From the NCBI RefSeq assembly GCF_010646885.2, contig NZ_CP050700.1, forward strand, positions 5,710,001 through 5,774,000: a stretch of 64,000 nucleotides of DNA. The letters run 5' to 3'. This DNA is from Desulfopila sp. IMCC35008 (lineage in GTDB: Bacteria > Desulfobacterota > Desulfobulbia > Desulfobulbales > Desulfocapsaceae). Position numbers and translations under genes: made by a program. Shown here piece by piece: positions 44,529-51,863 of this stretch; the first letter of the stretch is position 1; each line of letters begins with the position of its first letter. The notes beneath the pieces are model-generated. The model was not told the origin of the DNA, made no database searches, and saw only the letters and a program-made list of their open reading frames with translations.

Positions 44529-44790
44529 TTCTCATTCCCTAAAAGATTAATATAAGATTAAAAATGATTAGGCATTTGCGGCTGCTCTCCTCAATCCCAA
44601 TGTTTGTAGGCGCTGCCGCGATTTTCTTAAAATGGAATTACGACCGCTATGCCCCCTTTGTGCGACCGCTATGCCCCCTCTTTACGACTGCTATGCCCAC
44701 CCTTACGACTGCTATGCCCCCCGGTTGCGACCGCTATGCCCACTCCTTACGACCGCTATGCCCCCTGGTTGCGACCGCTATGCCCCCCTG
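44529..44790. other. Candidate replication origin (oriV)
   Basis: The stretch between the sigma-like gene and trfA holds an AT-rich part (44537-44572, with GATTAA/GATTAG repeats, a possible unwinding element) and then seven iterons. Together with the adjacent TrfA-type gene this is the layout of an iteron plasmid origin. No DnaA box was recognised with certainty. Confidence 0.6.
44638..44790 (+). repeat. Seven 22-bp direct repeats (iterons) beside trfA
   Basis: The core CGACCGCTATGCCC starts at 44641, 44663, 44685, 44706, 44728, 44750 and 44772, so the spacing is 22, 22, 21, 22, 22 and 22 bp, two helical turns. Copies 3 and 4 read CGACTGCTATGCCC. Flanks alternate TTA and TTG/TGC. The last copy overlaps the 3' end of the trfA-like gene, and its TAG stop lies within the repeat. 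Regular same-face spacing is typical of initiator binding sites. Confidence 0.9.
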
Positions 44791-45647
44791 TCAGGTGTCC
44801 CGGGATAGTTGGTGTCCCGTTTTTTTACGTGAACTTTGTCCTGGAGATCTATTTTCCAGGAAGTGATGAGTTCAGCTTTGGTCAACTCATCCAATGCGCG
44901 TCGCAGCTTTCCGCGAAAATCCGACAATCTGCCGATGCTCGCCCCGCATAAATGTTTTAGCGTTGCGACTTTTATCGGGTAGGGTTCTTTGTGGCTGGCA
45001 TAGAATCCATGCAGCCATTTGGCGAGGTCAGTCTTCAACTTCAGCCGCTGGTGCCACTGCAGCTGAGTCCAACCAGCGTTAAAGAGTCTGCCAAGCTTGG
45101 GATTTATCTTGAGGAAGTAACCCTGGCTGGAGCTGTTGTAGATAAATTCATCAACCAGTGAACCTGCATAGGTATATGAGTCGGTCCAATAGCTGTTTTT
45201 GACCTCTAGGGTGATCTCTACCGCAGATCCGGTGAGCCGTCTGAGGCAGTCCTTGAGCCATTCACGGCCTGATTTCCCGGACCTGCGACCTATTCCATGA
45301 AGAAAGCCCTTTCCGGTGAATCGCACATATTCACTGGTTGTTTGTTGCAATGAGACCAGGTGAAGAGCATGGATAAGTACATCAAAATCACCCTGGTCGA
45401 GGCGCCAGCCGGTATAGCGAATATCGAGTCCCTTTACTGCAGCGATGACCTCTCCTTTGACAGCTTTCCGACGACCACGCTGGATGACACCAAAGAGGGA
45501 GGAGCGCAAACAGATATTCGGGATGCCCCGGGTTTGTATAGGCCAGAGTGGGAGGGGGGAAGAATCTGCTCGTGTTTTTAACTCTTCCTGAAGCTCAGGT
45601 GAAAGACACTTCAATCCTTTGGTTGTTGGATCATCTTCACGTTCCAC
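44778..45647 (-). CDS. trfA: TrfA-like plasmid replication initiator
   Basis: A 289-residue protein of the TrfA family. The diagnostic block is clear: IPNICLRSSLFGVIQRGRRK, then GLDIRYTGWRLDQGDFDVLI near residues 70-95, a second winged-helix part with FLKINPKLGRLF and a C-terminal LKHLCGASIGRL. TrfA binds iterons and opens the origin in IncP plasmids. The start is GTG 45647, 6 bp after the previous gene. Its stop codon lies in the seventh iteron. Presence in an integrated conjugative element suggests that the excised form can replicate. Confidence 0.88.
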   Translation of the reverse strand: MEREDDPTTKGLKCLSPELQEELKTRADSSPLPLWPIQTRGIPNICLRSSLFGVIQRGRRKAVKGEVIAAVKGLDIRYTGWRLDQGDFDVLIHALHLVSLQQTTSEYVRFTGKGFLHGIGRRSGKSGREWLKDCLRRLTGSAVEITLEVKNSYWTDSYTYAGSLVDEFIYNSSSQGYFLKINPKLGRLFNAGWTQLQWHQRLKLKTDLAKWLHGFYASHKEPYPIKVATLKHLCGASIGRLSDFRGKLRRALDELTKAELITSWKIDLQDKVHVKKRDTNYPGTPDRGA

Positions 45648-45653
45648 TCTGCA

Positions 45654-45977
45654 TTACCAAAGGTGAATATCTTTTGGTTTCCTCTTCCGGCCCGGTTGCT
45701 TTGGTGTTTTTTCCTTCATGGCAGATGTGTCCAAAAAATTATCAAGATCAGACCTTCGAAAAAGGAGTTTTCCCTTTTGTTGACCAGAAGGTCGTGAAAA
45801 TGGAATTGAACGCTGCTCAACAGCTAACCGTCTGAAGTGGTCAGGAGAAAAACCTACATATTCAGCCGCCTGTTTCAATGTCATGACAGTGGGCTCGGGA
45901 GGAGCTCTTTTCGCCAGCAATCTGAGAATTTCATTTTGAGTTTCCTCGATTGCTGCAAGTCTGCTATCAATATCCAT
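45654..45977 (-). CDS. MerR/HTH_17-type DNA-binding protein
   Basis: A 107-residue protein with a short N-terminal coiled coil (LAAIEETQNEILRLLAKR) and a helix-turn-helix of the excisionase/MerR type: MTLKQAAEYVGFSPDHFRRL then LLFRRSDLDNFL, and a basic tail. ATG 45977 overlaps the end of the XRE gene by 11 bp; a TTG at 46010 with a GGAAGG site is the alternative. It lies directly before trfA and could regulate replication or excision. An excisionase role is inference. Confidence 0.8.
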   Translation of the reverse strand: MDIDSRLAAIEETQNEILRLLAKRAPPEPTVMTLKQAAEYVGFSPDHFRRLAVEQRSIPFSRPSGQQKGKLLFRRSDLDNFLDTSAMKEKTPKQPGRKRKPKDIHLW

Positions 45978-46203
45978 AATCTGCTCGATCTTGATATATG
46001 TACCCTTCAACAGCCTTCCTGATTTCCTCGGGAGAACCCCAAACCCATGTGACTCGGCTGATAGCTGTTACTTCTTCCAACCTCACAGCGACAGGGGGCG
46101 GGCAGGGACGTCTACCCCGAATAATATGACTCAGAAAATCAGGTCCGATATCGGCTAACCTTGCGATTTCTTTCTGTGTGATTTTCTTTTTGTTAGGTTT
46201 CAT
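45967..46203 (-). CDS. XRE-type helix-turn-helix repressor
   Basis: A 78-residue Cro-like protein with ITQKEIARLADIGPDFLSHI followed by IRGRRPCPPPVAVRLEEVT, the XRE helix-turn-helix. It is divergent from a CI-like repressor 111 bp away, with shared operator-like repeats between them. It heads the HTH_17-trfA unit. A putative promoter places the transcript start only 1-2 bases before the ATG, so its mRNA may be leaderless. Confidence 0.85.
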   Translation of the reverse strand: MKPNKKKITQKEIARLADIGPDFLSHIIRGRRPCPPPVAVRLEEVTAISRVTWVWGSPEEIRKAVEGYIYQDRADYGY

Positions 46204-46314
46204 GGTCAGTTATGTTATAAAAAATAGACCGTGAGTCAACAAGAAAGTAGACCAAGGTAGACCTAATGTGCTTTTTTTCTTTCAAAAGTTGAGCAGTTGG
46301 TCTATAGTTGACTT
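46204..46314. promoter_or_regulatory. Divergent promoter/operator region of the repressor switch
   Basis: TAGACC occurs at 46225, 46248 and 46258 and inversely as GGTCTA at 46299. GAGTCAAC at 46233 is mirrored by GTTGACT at 46306. On the minus strand TTGACT (46234-46239) and TAACAT (46212-46217) are 16 bp apart, a plausible promoter for the XRE gene. On the plus strand TATAGT (46303-46308) lies 6 bp before the ATG of the CI-like gene, which has no ribosome site. Both transcripts could therefore be leaderless, and both promoters overlap the repeats. Confidence 0.6.
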
Positions 46315-46818
46315 ATGGATCAATTAATTTCAAATCAATTTCGAGCAGCTCTTACACATTTGTTGGCTCAAGAAGGTCGAGGGGCACAGGCCCGTCTTTC
46401 AAAACAACAGGACATTGATCGTGGTTATCTCAATGCCATTGTCAAAGGCAGGAAATCAGGTTCTGAAAAGATACGGTCAAAAATAGCCAGCCATTTCGAT
46501 ATGGCCTATGAAGATGTGTTTGTTCTTGGGCGGCGTGTATTGGAGCAAGCTGAGAGTTCAGCTGCAAATTCTGAAAATCAAACATTTGATGTTTTAACGA
46601 CAGCGGAACCTACCCCCAAAAATACAAACGGTGACGATGCTATAGATTTTAAGGTCCCGGCAAAAGGAGAAGATGGGTCATCAAATATCCACACCAGAAT
46701 ACTGAAAACGATTGAAGTTCTCGAATCTGAAACAAAATATGGTGATCTTCTTGCCGGTTTGATCGATGCTTTTCATGATTCTCTCAACACGAAAAGAGAA
46801 AAAGAGACAATACATTGA
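46315..46818 (+). CDS. CI-like repressor with XRE domain
   Basis: A 167-residue protein. Its N-terminus is a helix-turn-helix of the XRE class: LSKQQDIDRGYLNAIVKGRK near residues 27-46. The middle is a low-complexity, polar linker (~80-125), and the end is helical (HTRILKTIEVLESETKY). No S24 peptidase motif is seen, so it is not LexA/CI-type self-cleaving. It is divergent from the Cro-like gene and probably keeps the replication/transfer module off. Confidence 0.82.
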   Translation: MDQLISNQFRAALTHLLAQEGRGAQARLSKQQDIDRGYLNAIVKGRKSGSEKIRSKIASHFDMAYEDVFVLGRRVLEQAESSAANSENQTFDVLTTAEPTPKNTNGDDAIDFKVPAKGEDGSSNIHTRILKTIEVLESETKYGDLLAGLIDAFHDSLNTKREKETIH

Positions 46819-46827
46819 CAAATGAAA

Positions 46828-46846
46828 GGGCTTGAGGTTCAAGCCC
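46828..46846 (+). terminator. Perfect 8-bp hairpin after the CI-like gene
   Basis: GGGCTTGA and TCAAGCCC pair with a 3-nt loop 9 bp after the stop codon. There is no T-run behind it, so termination would need help or the hairpin may protect the mRNA end. Confidence 0.35.
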
Positions 46847-46955
46847 AAGAGGTTGAGCAAAATGTGGACAATGAGAAAGAATGAAAAAAAGCTGCTTAAA
46901 ATTGTCCGAGAGGCGTTGAAGTTAAGGGGGCAGTTATCATTGCGGGCCGCTACAG

Positions 46956-48212
46956 CTAATTCCTCATAATTTCCTGTAGCCGAGCAAGATTTGTGGGCAG
47001 CACAGTATGGAGATCCGAATAAATCACTGCTTTACCATACTGCTTTTCATGCATAGCCAGTACCTTCTCGTATATTTTTCCAATTTTTTGAGCAGTTGCT
47101 GTGATAATTTCAAAAACCTTTTCAGGTCGAAGTTTCATATCCTTACTGAATTTGACAAAAGCACTTTGGTTTACTCGATCATGCCTGTAGGTATTACCTA
47201 TTGCCATGGCAAGTTTGCGATCCAAATTAGGATAAACCTGCGTTGAAACTAAATCATAGAACGGGGCGAGCGTAATAGTATCTTTGTGGATAATAGAGAA
47301 ATTCTTACCATGCGCATCATTGTTGCCTATTAGAAAATTGAAGGTCATGACAGAGGTCAGCTTTTGTTTTACCACTGATATATCGGCTGATAAATGCTCT
47401 TCGGCTAGTTCTCTGCAGTGTAAAAAGCCTGGGCCGCCCTGTTCCTGATATTTTCTATGAAACGGTAGCCCCATTGCCTGACAGAAATCTTCCTGATGTA
47501 CCCTTTTCACTATGTTCTCTGAGTGGAACCGATCATAACGTTCTATAAGAAACAGTTCATAGCCTGCAAAAGTGTATAATTCAGAGTGAGGGACTGAGAG
47601 GCCAACCTGCCGGGCCAGGTCCATACAGAATGCTTCATTTCTCTGGATATCATGAAAATAAGGACTGGCAGGTTTTATTATATGCGTTGTAGGCGATGCC
47701 GAGTTCTCAGGGAGATAAAAACTTCCCTTCTCAAAATACACTGGTAATTTGTCTTGAGCTCCGGCAATTGATAGGCGGGCGTTAGCTAACTCAGGATATA
47801 ATTTGTGTTTACCAGGATCAGATTCGATGGCCTGCAATGCATTTTGCAGCTCAACGTCTATACATCGATACTTGCTGGAATGAGGAAGAATATCTTCACT
47901 CTCAGGAATAATGGAGAGGGCACCAGCGCAATCTTCTCCAAAATTTTCGAGAAAGGCAAAGGTGTCTTTTTTGTCAAATCGACGGTTGAAGGCTAGAATG
48001 GTTCGTGCGTCACTCTCGGGAAAGAGATTTTCAAAAAAAGCTGTGCTGACTCCAGGGGAAAATCGTTCTTCTTGACATGGCAGTGATAGTGATATTTGCC
48101 GCCCACTGTTTTTGAGCCACTCGGCAGCGTATTGAAAGGTGATTTTGCCTTTTGGGTGTCTTGATATTGTACCGACGATTTGTTGATCCCAGTAAACTGT
48201 GAGATTACTCAT
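46956..48212 (-). CDS. hipA: HipA-type serine/threonine kinase toxin
   Basis: A 418-residue HipA. The N-terminal HipA_N part has LTVYWDQQIVGTISRHPKGK, and the kinase core shows LSIAGAQDKLPVYFEKG (region of the regulatory serine), ELFLIERYDR, LIGNNDAHGKNFSI (catalytic Asp loop) and LAPFYDLVST (DFG-like). HipA phosphorylates glutamyl-tRNA synthetase in E. coli and induces dormancy. Length matches E. coli HipA (440). Its start overlaps the hipB stop (ATGA). It probably stabilises the element. Confidence 0.93.
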   Translation of the reverse strand: MSNLTVYWDQQIVGTISRHPKGKITFQYAAEWLKNSGRQISLSLPCQEERFSPGVSTAFFENLFPESDARTILAFNRRFDKKDTFAFLENFGEDCAGALSIIPESEDILPHSSKYRCIDVELQNALQAIESDPGKHKLYPELANARLSIAGAQDKLPVYFEKGSFYLPENSASPTTHIIKPASPYFHDIQRNEAFCMDLARQVGLSVPHSELYTFAGYELFLIERYDRFHSENIVKRVHQEDFCQAMGLPFHRKYQEQGGPGFLHCRELAEEHLSADISVVKQKLTSVMTFNFLIGNNDAHGKNFSIIHKDTITLAPFYDLVSTQVYPNLDRKLAMAIGNTYRHDRVNQSAFVKFSKDMKLRPEKVFEIITATAQKIGKIYEKVLAMHEKQYGKAVIYSDLHTVLPTNLARLQEIMRN

Positions 48213-48451
48213 TTGTCGATATCTCCTTCGGTTAGGTAAACTCTCAGCCCTACGGTACGTATCAAATCAAAAACTTTATCAAGTTGAGCTGTGGTTTTGC
48301 CCTGCTCGATATTACTTATAAACTTCACGCTCGTTGCGGTGTAGTCGGCAAGGTCCTTTTGGGTCCATTGCTTCTTTTTGCGAGCATCCTTGATTGCCGG
48401 GCCAATATATTTTGGTAGGCGTACATGATATGGATATTTTATTTTTGACAT
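48209..48451 (-). CDS. hipB: HipB-type antitoxin and autorepressor
   Basis: An 80-residue XRE protein: IKDARKKKQWTQKDLADYTA then SVKFISNIEQGKTTAQLDKV, and a C-terminal short strand. HipB neutralises HipA and represses the operon. A GGAG ribosome site lies ~10 bp upstream of ATG 48451. Three palindromes upstream are its probable operators. Confidence 0.9.
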   Translation of the reverse strand: MSKIKYPYHVRLPKYIGPAIKDARKKKQWTQKDLADYTATSVKFISNIEQGKTTAQLDKVFDLIRTVGLRVYLTEGDIDK

Positions 48452-48471
48452 GGTGTGAAGAGCTCCTTTTT

Positions 48472-48563
48472 TTAACCGTACAGTTAAATTTGCTGAGAGT
48501 CAATATATTTTAACCGAACGGTTAATTGGTGTAAGATGGGGTGTGACTTAACCGAACGGTTAA
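48472..48563. promoter_or_regulatory. hipBA promoter with three palindromic operators
   Basis: TTAACCGAACGGTTAA occurs perfectly at 48510-48525 and 48548-48563 and with two changes (TTAACCGTACAGTTAA) at 48472-48487. Centres are 38 bp apart in each case. On the minus strand TTGACT (48498-48503) is 17 bp from TACGGT (48475-48480), a likely promoter whose -10 lies in the first operator, so binding would block RNA polymerase. Confidence 0.8.
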
Positions 48564-48936
48564 ACAAGTAGAGTTTAGGTCAGGTTTCTAATGGCTTTCT
48601 TGGCTGTGTTTGGGCAAATGTCATTCAAGACACTGGTTTACATAATAATATTTTTTTTCAGGATGGTGCCAGGCAAATATTTTGGGTAATTCTCAAAAAT
48701 GTGTTTGCTCGACGAAAAACGATTCAATATCTATCTTTCGAAGAAAAAACATTTACAACTCTGGATAGTGTAAACCCAGAAATGAGAGGAGAGGGGTCGA
48801 AAAAATATTTGACCTTTTGAGGGATTTTTAATTGAGAGTGTAATTCTTTTTTTGAAAAATGGAGCAAAAATGGAACAAATCGATATTTTACTTTTTCAAA
48901 TTTAAATTAAAACATGATGTTATGCTAATAACAGCA
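48564..48936. other. AT-rich right end of the element
   Basis: No gene is seen in about 370 bp. Composition is strongly AT-rich, with T- and A-runs. It lies just inside the tRNA-Leu junction, where recombinase arm sites or a border sequence might be expected, but I cannot point to one. Confidence 0.4.
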
Positions 48937-48993
48937 CTGGACTCAAAATCCAGCGGGGGCGACCCCGTGTCGGTTCGATTCCGACCTCCGCCG
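48937..48993 (+). other. 3' half of tRNA-Leu(CAA): likely attR of the element
   Basis: CTGGA-CTCAAAA-TCCAG forms an anticodon arm with anticodon CAA (48944-48946). It is followed by a long variable arm (GGGGGCGACCCC), a T arm GTCGG-TTCGATT-CCGAC and the 3' acceptor strand CTCCGCC ending at 48992. The 5' acceptor strand and D arm are missing, so it is not a working tRNA gene. A cut at the anticodon arm is the usual crossover site of tyrosine recombinases that use tRNA genes. The intact gene should lie left of the window. Confidence 0.85.
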
Positions 48994-49294
48994 TCAGGTA
49001 CATAATGGTGGACTAAAAATCGGGTTGGTGCTTCTTCAAGGGAAGAGATGAACTTCTGGTAAGAAATATCCGCTGTTTGCCCTGCACTGCAATTGGAGGA
49101 GCATTATTCAGATATGAGCTGGTTATAAGGAACATATATTTTCATTGAAATGTTCGGTTGGCCGTATAATAATCTCTCTAATATCCAATCATTTATGAAC
49201 TTTTGATTTGATCAACTTTTGCAGCAAATCAAATTGTTCTGATGTGTCTGCACATTTGATTATAGCTGCACCGGTTGCCGATAATGAGAAAAAC

Positions 49295-50044
49295 ATGGAC
49301 AGGCGACAAAAGCAAAAAGAAGCACAGCACCGCCGGGGGCAAAGGCTTCTTGCAATACAGAGCCAAAATACAGCTATACAGCTAGCCGGTGCGCTCGATC
49401 ACTTTGGTATTACAAAGGCCGTTTTGGGCTGGGTAATGAATGAATTTGCCAAGTCCGTTTTGCCTCTGCCGGATGAAGCGGCCTGTGGGGCGGGGTGTTC
49501 CTGGTGCTGTCATCTAATGGTAGAGACTTCAATCCCTGAACTTCTGGTCATTCACGAGGCATTTTCAGCCCAGGTTCCTCCTGAAATGATGATAGCTTTA
49601 ACAACACGTCTTGAAAAGCTGGCCCATGCTGGCGAGCTTTGTGATGAAGATACCTGGTCTCTGAACCAGCTCCCTTGTCCTTTTATCGATGAAGCAAACG
49701 GCTGCCTGATTTATGCTGTTCGTCCGTTTGCCTGCCGGGCTCATCATTCACTGGAAATGGAGTCATGCAGAAGAGGATATGATGAAAAAGCCCCCGTGCT
49801 GATCCCCTCTTTCCCTCTTTACAGGAGGAATACGGAGCTGTATTCTCGTGTCTTTATTAATGTTATGGAGGAAAAAGGTTTTGCCTCTTTTTCTGTCGGA
49901 TTTATCAAAGGGATATCCATGCTTGTTGAAAAGCCGGAACTTGCAGATGCATGGCTTCAAAAAGAAGATGTTTTTGGTCCGGCCCGGGTTAGAAAAAGAG
50001 GGGCAGCGTTGAAAATTTCGCCCTCTTTTGAGGGGAGAGATTAA
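49295..50044 (+). CDS. YkgJ-family cysteine-cluster protein
   Basis: A ~249-residue protein of the YkgJ/UPF0153 type, with the cluster CGAGCSWCC near residues 60-68 and a later PFACRAHHS, which together probably bind zinc or an Fe-S cluster. Function unknown. ATG 49295 is preferred to TTG 49208, because the region before it is not conserved-looking. The gene sits exactly between two tRNA-Leu 3' fragments, and its stop overlaps the second one, so it may be cargo of an older insertion. Confidence 0.8.
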   Translation: MDRRQKQKEAQHRRGQRLLAIQSQNTAIQLAGALDHFGITKAVLGWVMNEFAKSVLPLPDEAACGAGCSWCCHLMVETSIPELLVIHEAFSAQVPPEMMIALTTRLEKLAHAGELCDEDTWSLNQLPCPFIDEANGCLIYAVRPFACRAHHSLEMESCRRGYDEKAPVLIPSFPLYRRNTELYSRVFINVMEEKGFASFSVGFIKGISMLVEKPELADAWLQKEDVFGPARVRKRGAALKISPSFEGRD

Positions 50045-50090
50045 ATCCAGCGGAGGCAACTCCGTGACGGTATGATTCTGACCTCCCCAG
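50043..50090 (+). other. Second, diverged tRNA-Leu 3' fragment
   Basis: Starting with AAATCCAGCGGAGGCAACTCC, this stretch aligns without gaps to 48947-48993 over ~48 bases with about ten differences. The variable arm changes on both sides of its stem (GGGG/CCCC to GGAGG/CTCC), so base pairing there is kept, while the T arm is damaged. It appears to be an old att site or a fragment of another tRNA-Leu gene. It overlaps the last bases of the YkgJ-family gene. Confidence 0.65.
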
Positions 50091-50167
50091 CGATTTGTGA
50101 TAAACTGTGGATACTACCAACGTATCAGTACTATTTGAATATTCGTTACTTTAATCTATGGTGAGTC

Positions 50168-50983
50168 ATGAATCTTGGCTCCAGAAGATCACAACTCATT
50201 CTATTTATAATAATCTCTTACGCCTATTTGTGGCTCCTGTTTGGCCTTGGAAGGTTATTCGAAATTCCGTTCTCTTACGATATTCATGAGCCTGGAGGCA
50301 TTCTTGTTCTCTTCGGTGTTCCGTCCTCCCTGTTTGCTGCAGGCTTCGTGACTCTGATTACTCGTGGGAGTGGTGGTCTACGCCAACTGTTTCGCTATAC
50401 ATTGGCATGGCGTTTCAGTTTTAAATGGTATCTATTCGGTCTGCTGACACCTCTACTGGTATCATTTTCGTGTGGGTTTGCTGCAGTGTGGATTGACGGC
50501 ATAAGAATGGCCGAAAATTGGTTTTCACCATCCATGCCTTTAGGATTCATGACTTTTTTACTGATATACATTGGGCTGGGTGAAGAGATAGGATGGAGAG
50601 GATTTGCTTTGCCCCGGTTTCAAGAGATCCTAGGGTCCCTTGGAGGCAGCATAGCGACCGGGGTGTTTTGGGCGTTTTGGCACGTACCTCTATTTTTGAT
50701 GCCGGGATCATCACAGTACGGTCATTCAATACCTCTTTTCGTCTATTTACTAACCTGCTGGACTGTCCCGATGGCAGTATTTGTAGATAAAGCTAACGGA
50801 AGTGTCATCCCCGCCATCCTGTTCCATGTGGCCGTGAACTTCCTGGCGTTCGCGATCCTGCATCCATATAAGTATTTTTATATATTTTGGGGAATCACAG
50901 CGGTTATTGCAGCGCCATTTCTTCCAAGGCCACTGTTTCGGTTTGGAAACCGATCTGTGAAGATTGGAATGTTCGCTAACTAA
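50168..50983 (+). CDS. CPBP-family intramembrane metalloprotease
   Basis: A 271-residue membrane protein with about seven hydrophobic segments. CPBP motif 1 EEIGWRGF lies near residues 139-146, motif 2 FWHVPLF near 175-181 and motif 3 HVAVN near 219. These supply the two Glu and the His residues of the active site. Family members cut membrane proteins, act in CAAX processing or protect against bacteriocins; substrate unknown. It is the first ordinary chromosomal gene past the tRNA-Leu remnants. Confidence 0.9.
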   Translation: MNLGSRRSQLILFIIISYAYLWLLFGLGRLFEIPFSYDIHEPGGILVLFGVPSSLFAAGFVTLITRGSGGLRQLFRYTLAWRFSFKWYLFGLLTPLLVSFSCGFAAVWIDGIRMAENWFSPSMPLGFMTFLLIYIGLGEEIGWRGFALPRFQEILGSLGGSIATGVFWAFWHVPLFLMPGSSQYGHSIPLFVYLLTCWTVPMAVFVDKANGSVIPAILFHVAVNFLAFAILHPYKYFYIFWGITAVIAAPFLPRPLFRFGNRSVKIGMFAN

Positions 50984-51111
50984 TTGAAATATTATGACAA
51001 AATAATATGTGGTCAGTAGTCGAGTCTCTCCCGATTTATAGGCGGTTGTTTCGTTTGTGCCGGTATCAGGAGAGCGGCTTACAAATGTTTATGACTTAAC
51101 TGAATACAGCT

Positions 51112-51711
51112 TCAAGCAACAAGCTTTTTAACCAATGAATCAATTTTGCGGTTGTATTGTTCAGTAAGAACCGGGCTCTTATCCTTGCTGATTAACCCGA
51201 CAAAGAGAGAGCCAACAGAGTCAGCACCCACAAGTTTAGCTGCTCTCTTCAAAGGTTTCATCGTATCATAGAAAATTCGCCCCATAATCCCGGGAGCAGC
51301 GCAGGACGAAACCAGAACAGCTTTCTTCCTTACCCCTCCATCCTTACGAAATTTAGGTGCATTCATGTCCCACGGCCAATATCCAAAAACCACTAGCCGC
51401 TCGAGGAAGCGTCTGAATAGAGCAGTCACTGAATACATGTTTGTCGGTGATGCGAAAATATAGCCGTCAGCTTCTTCAATCTTTTGGACCAAGTCTCCCA
51501 TATTGTCATTAAGGACGCATTTGCCGGGTGTCGTTCCGGGTTCCTGGGTGCAGTTGCGGCAGTTTGTGCAAAACTCTATCGGGACATCCCTGAGTGCAAT
51601 TATCTCCATTTGTATGCCAGCCTTGTGCGCAGCATGCTCAAAGCGTTCAATGATCTGATCTGTTATTCCACCATCCCTATATGATCCACTTATTGCCAGA
51701 ATCTTTTTCAT
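51112..51711 (-). CDS. NAD(P)H-dependent FMN reductase/flavodoxin-family protein
   Basis: A 199-residue flavodoxin-fold protein. The phosphate-binding loop GSYRDGGITDQ lies near residues 8-18 and SPTNMYSVTALFR near 85-97. Between them is CTNCRNC, cysteines seen in iron-sulfur flavoprotein-like members. ATG 51711 starts the typical KKILAISGSYR; an open frame extends to 51861 but has no such start. It is divergent from the radical SAM gene. Confidence 0.88.
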   Translation of the reverse strand: MKKILAISGSYRDGGITDQIIERFEHAAHKAGIQMEIIALRDVPIEFCTNCRNCTQEPGTTPGKCVLNDNMGDLVQKIEEADGYIFASPTNMYSVTALFRRFLERLVVFGYWPWDMNAPKFRKDGGVRKKAVLVSSCAAPGIMGRIFYDTMKPLKRAAKLVGADSVGSLFVGLISKDKSPVLTEQYNRKIDSLVKKLVA

Positions 51712-51863
51712 AGCAGACTTCTCTTGATCGTTCAGGTTTAGAGTTATAGATGACGATTGCCATTTTCCATATAATATCAGACAATACGTTTTAGAGGCAA
51801 CATAGCATACGAAACTCAAATTTTCAGGATCAGGATTTTCAACACACAGGCCAAGGGGCAACT

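Noticed and set aside
44638..44790. CRISPR array
   Set aside because: Repeats are 22-bp periods with 4-8 bp between cores, no unique spacers of 30 bp, and lie beside a TrfA gene; they are iterons.
46862..46969. 35-codon plus-strand ORF after the CI-like gene
   Set aside because: Basic short peptide with only a poorly spaced ribosome site; it overlaps the end of hipA and cannot be supported.
48937..48993. Functional tRNA-Leu gene
   Set aside because: The 5' acceptor strand and D arm are absent, so no cloverleaf can form.
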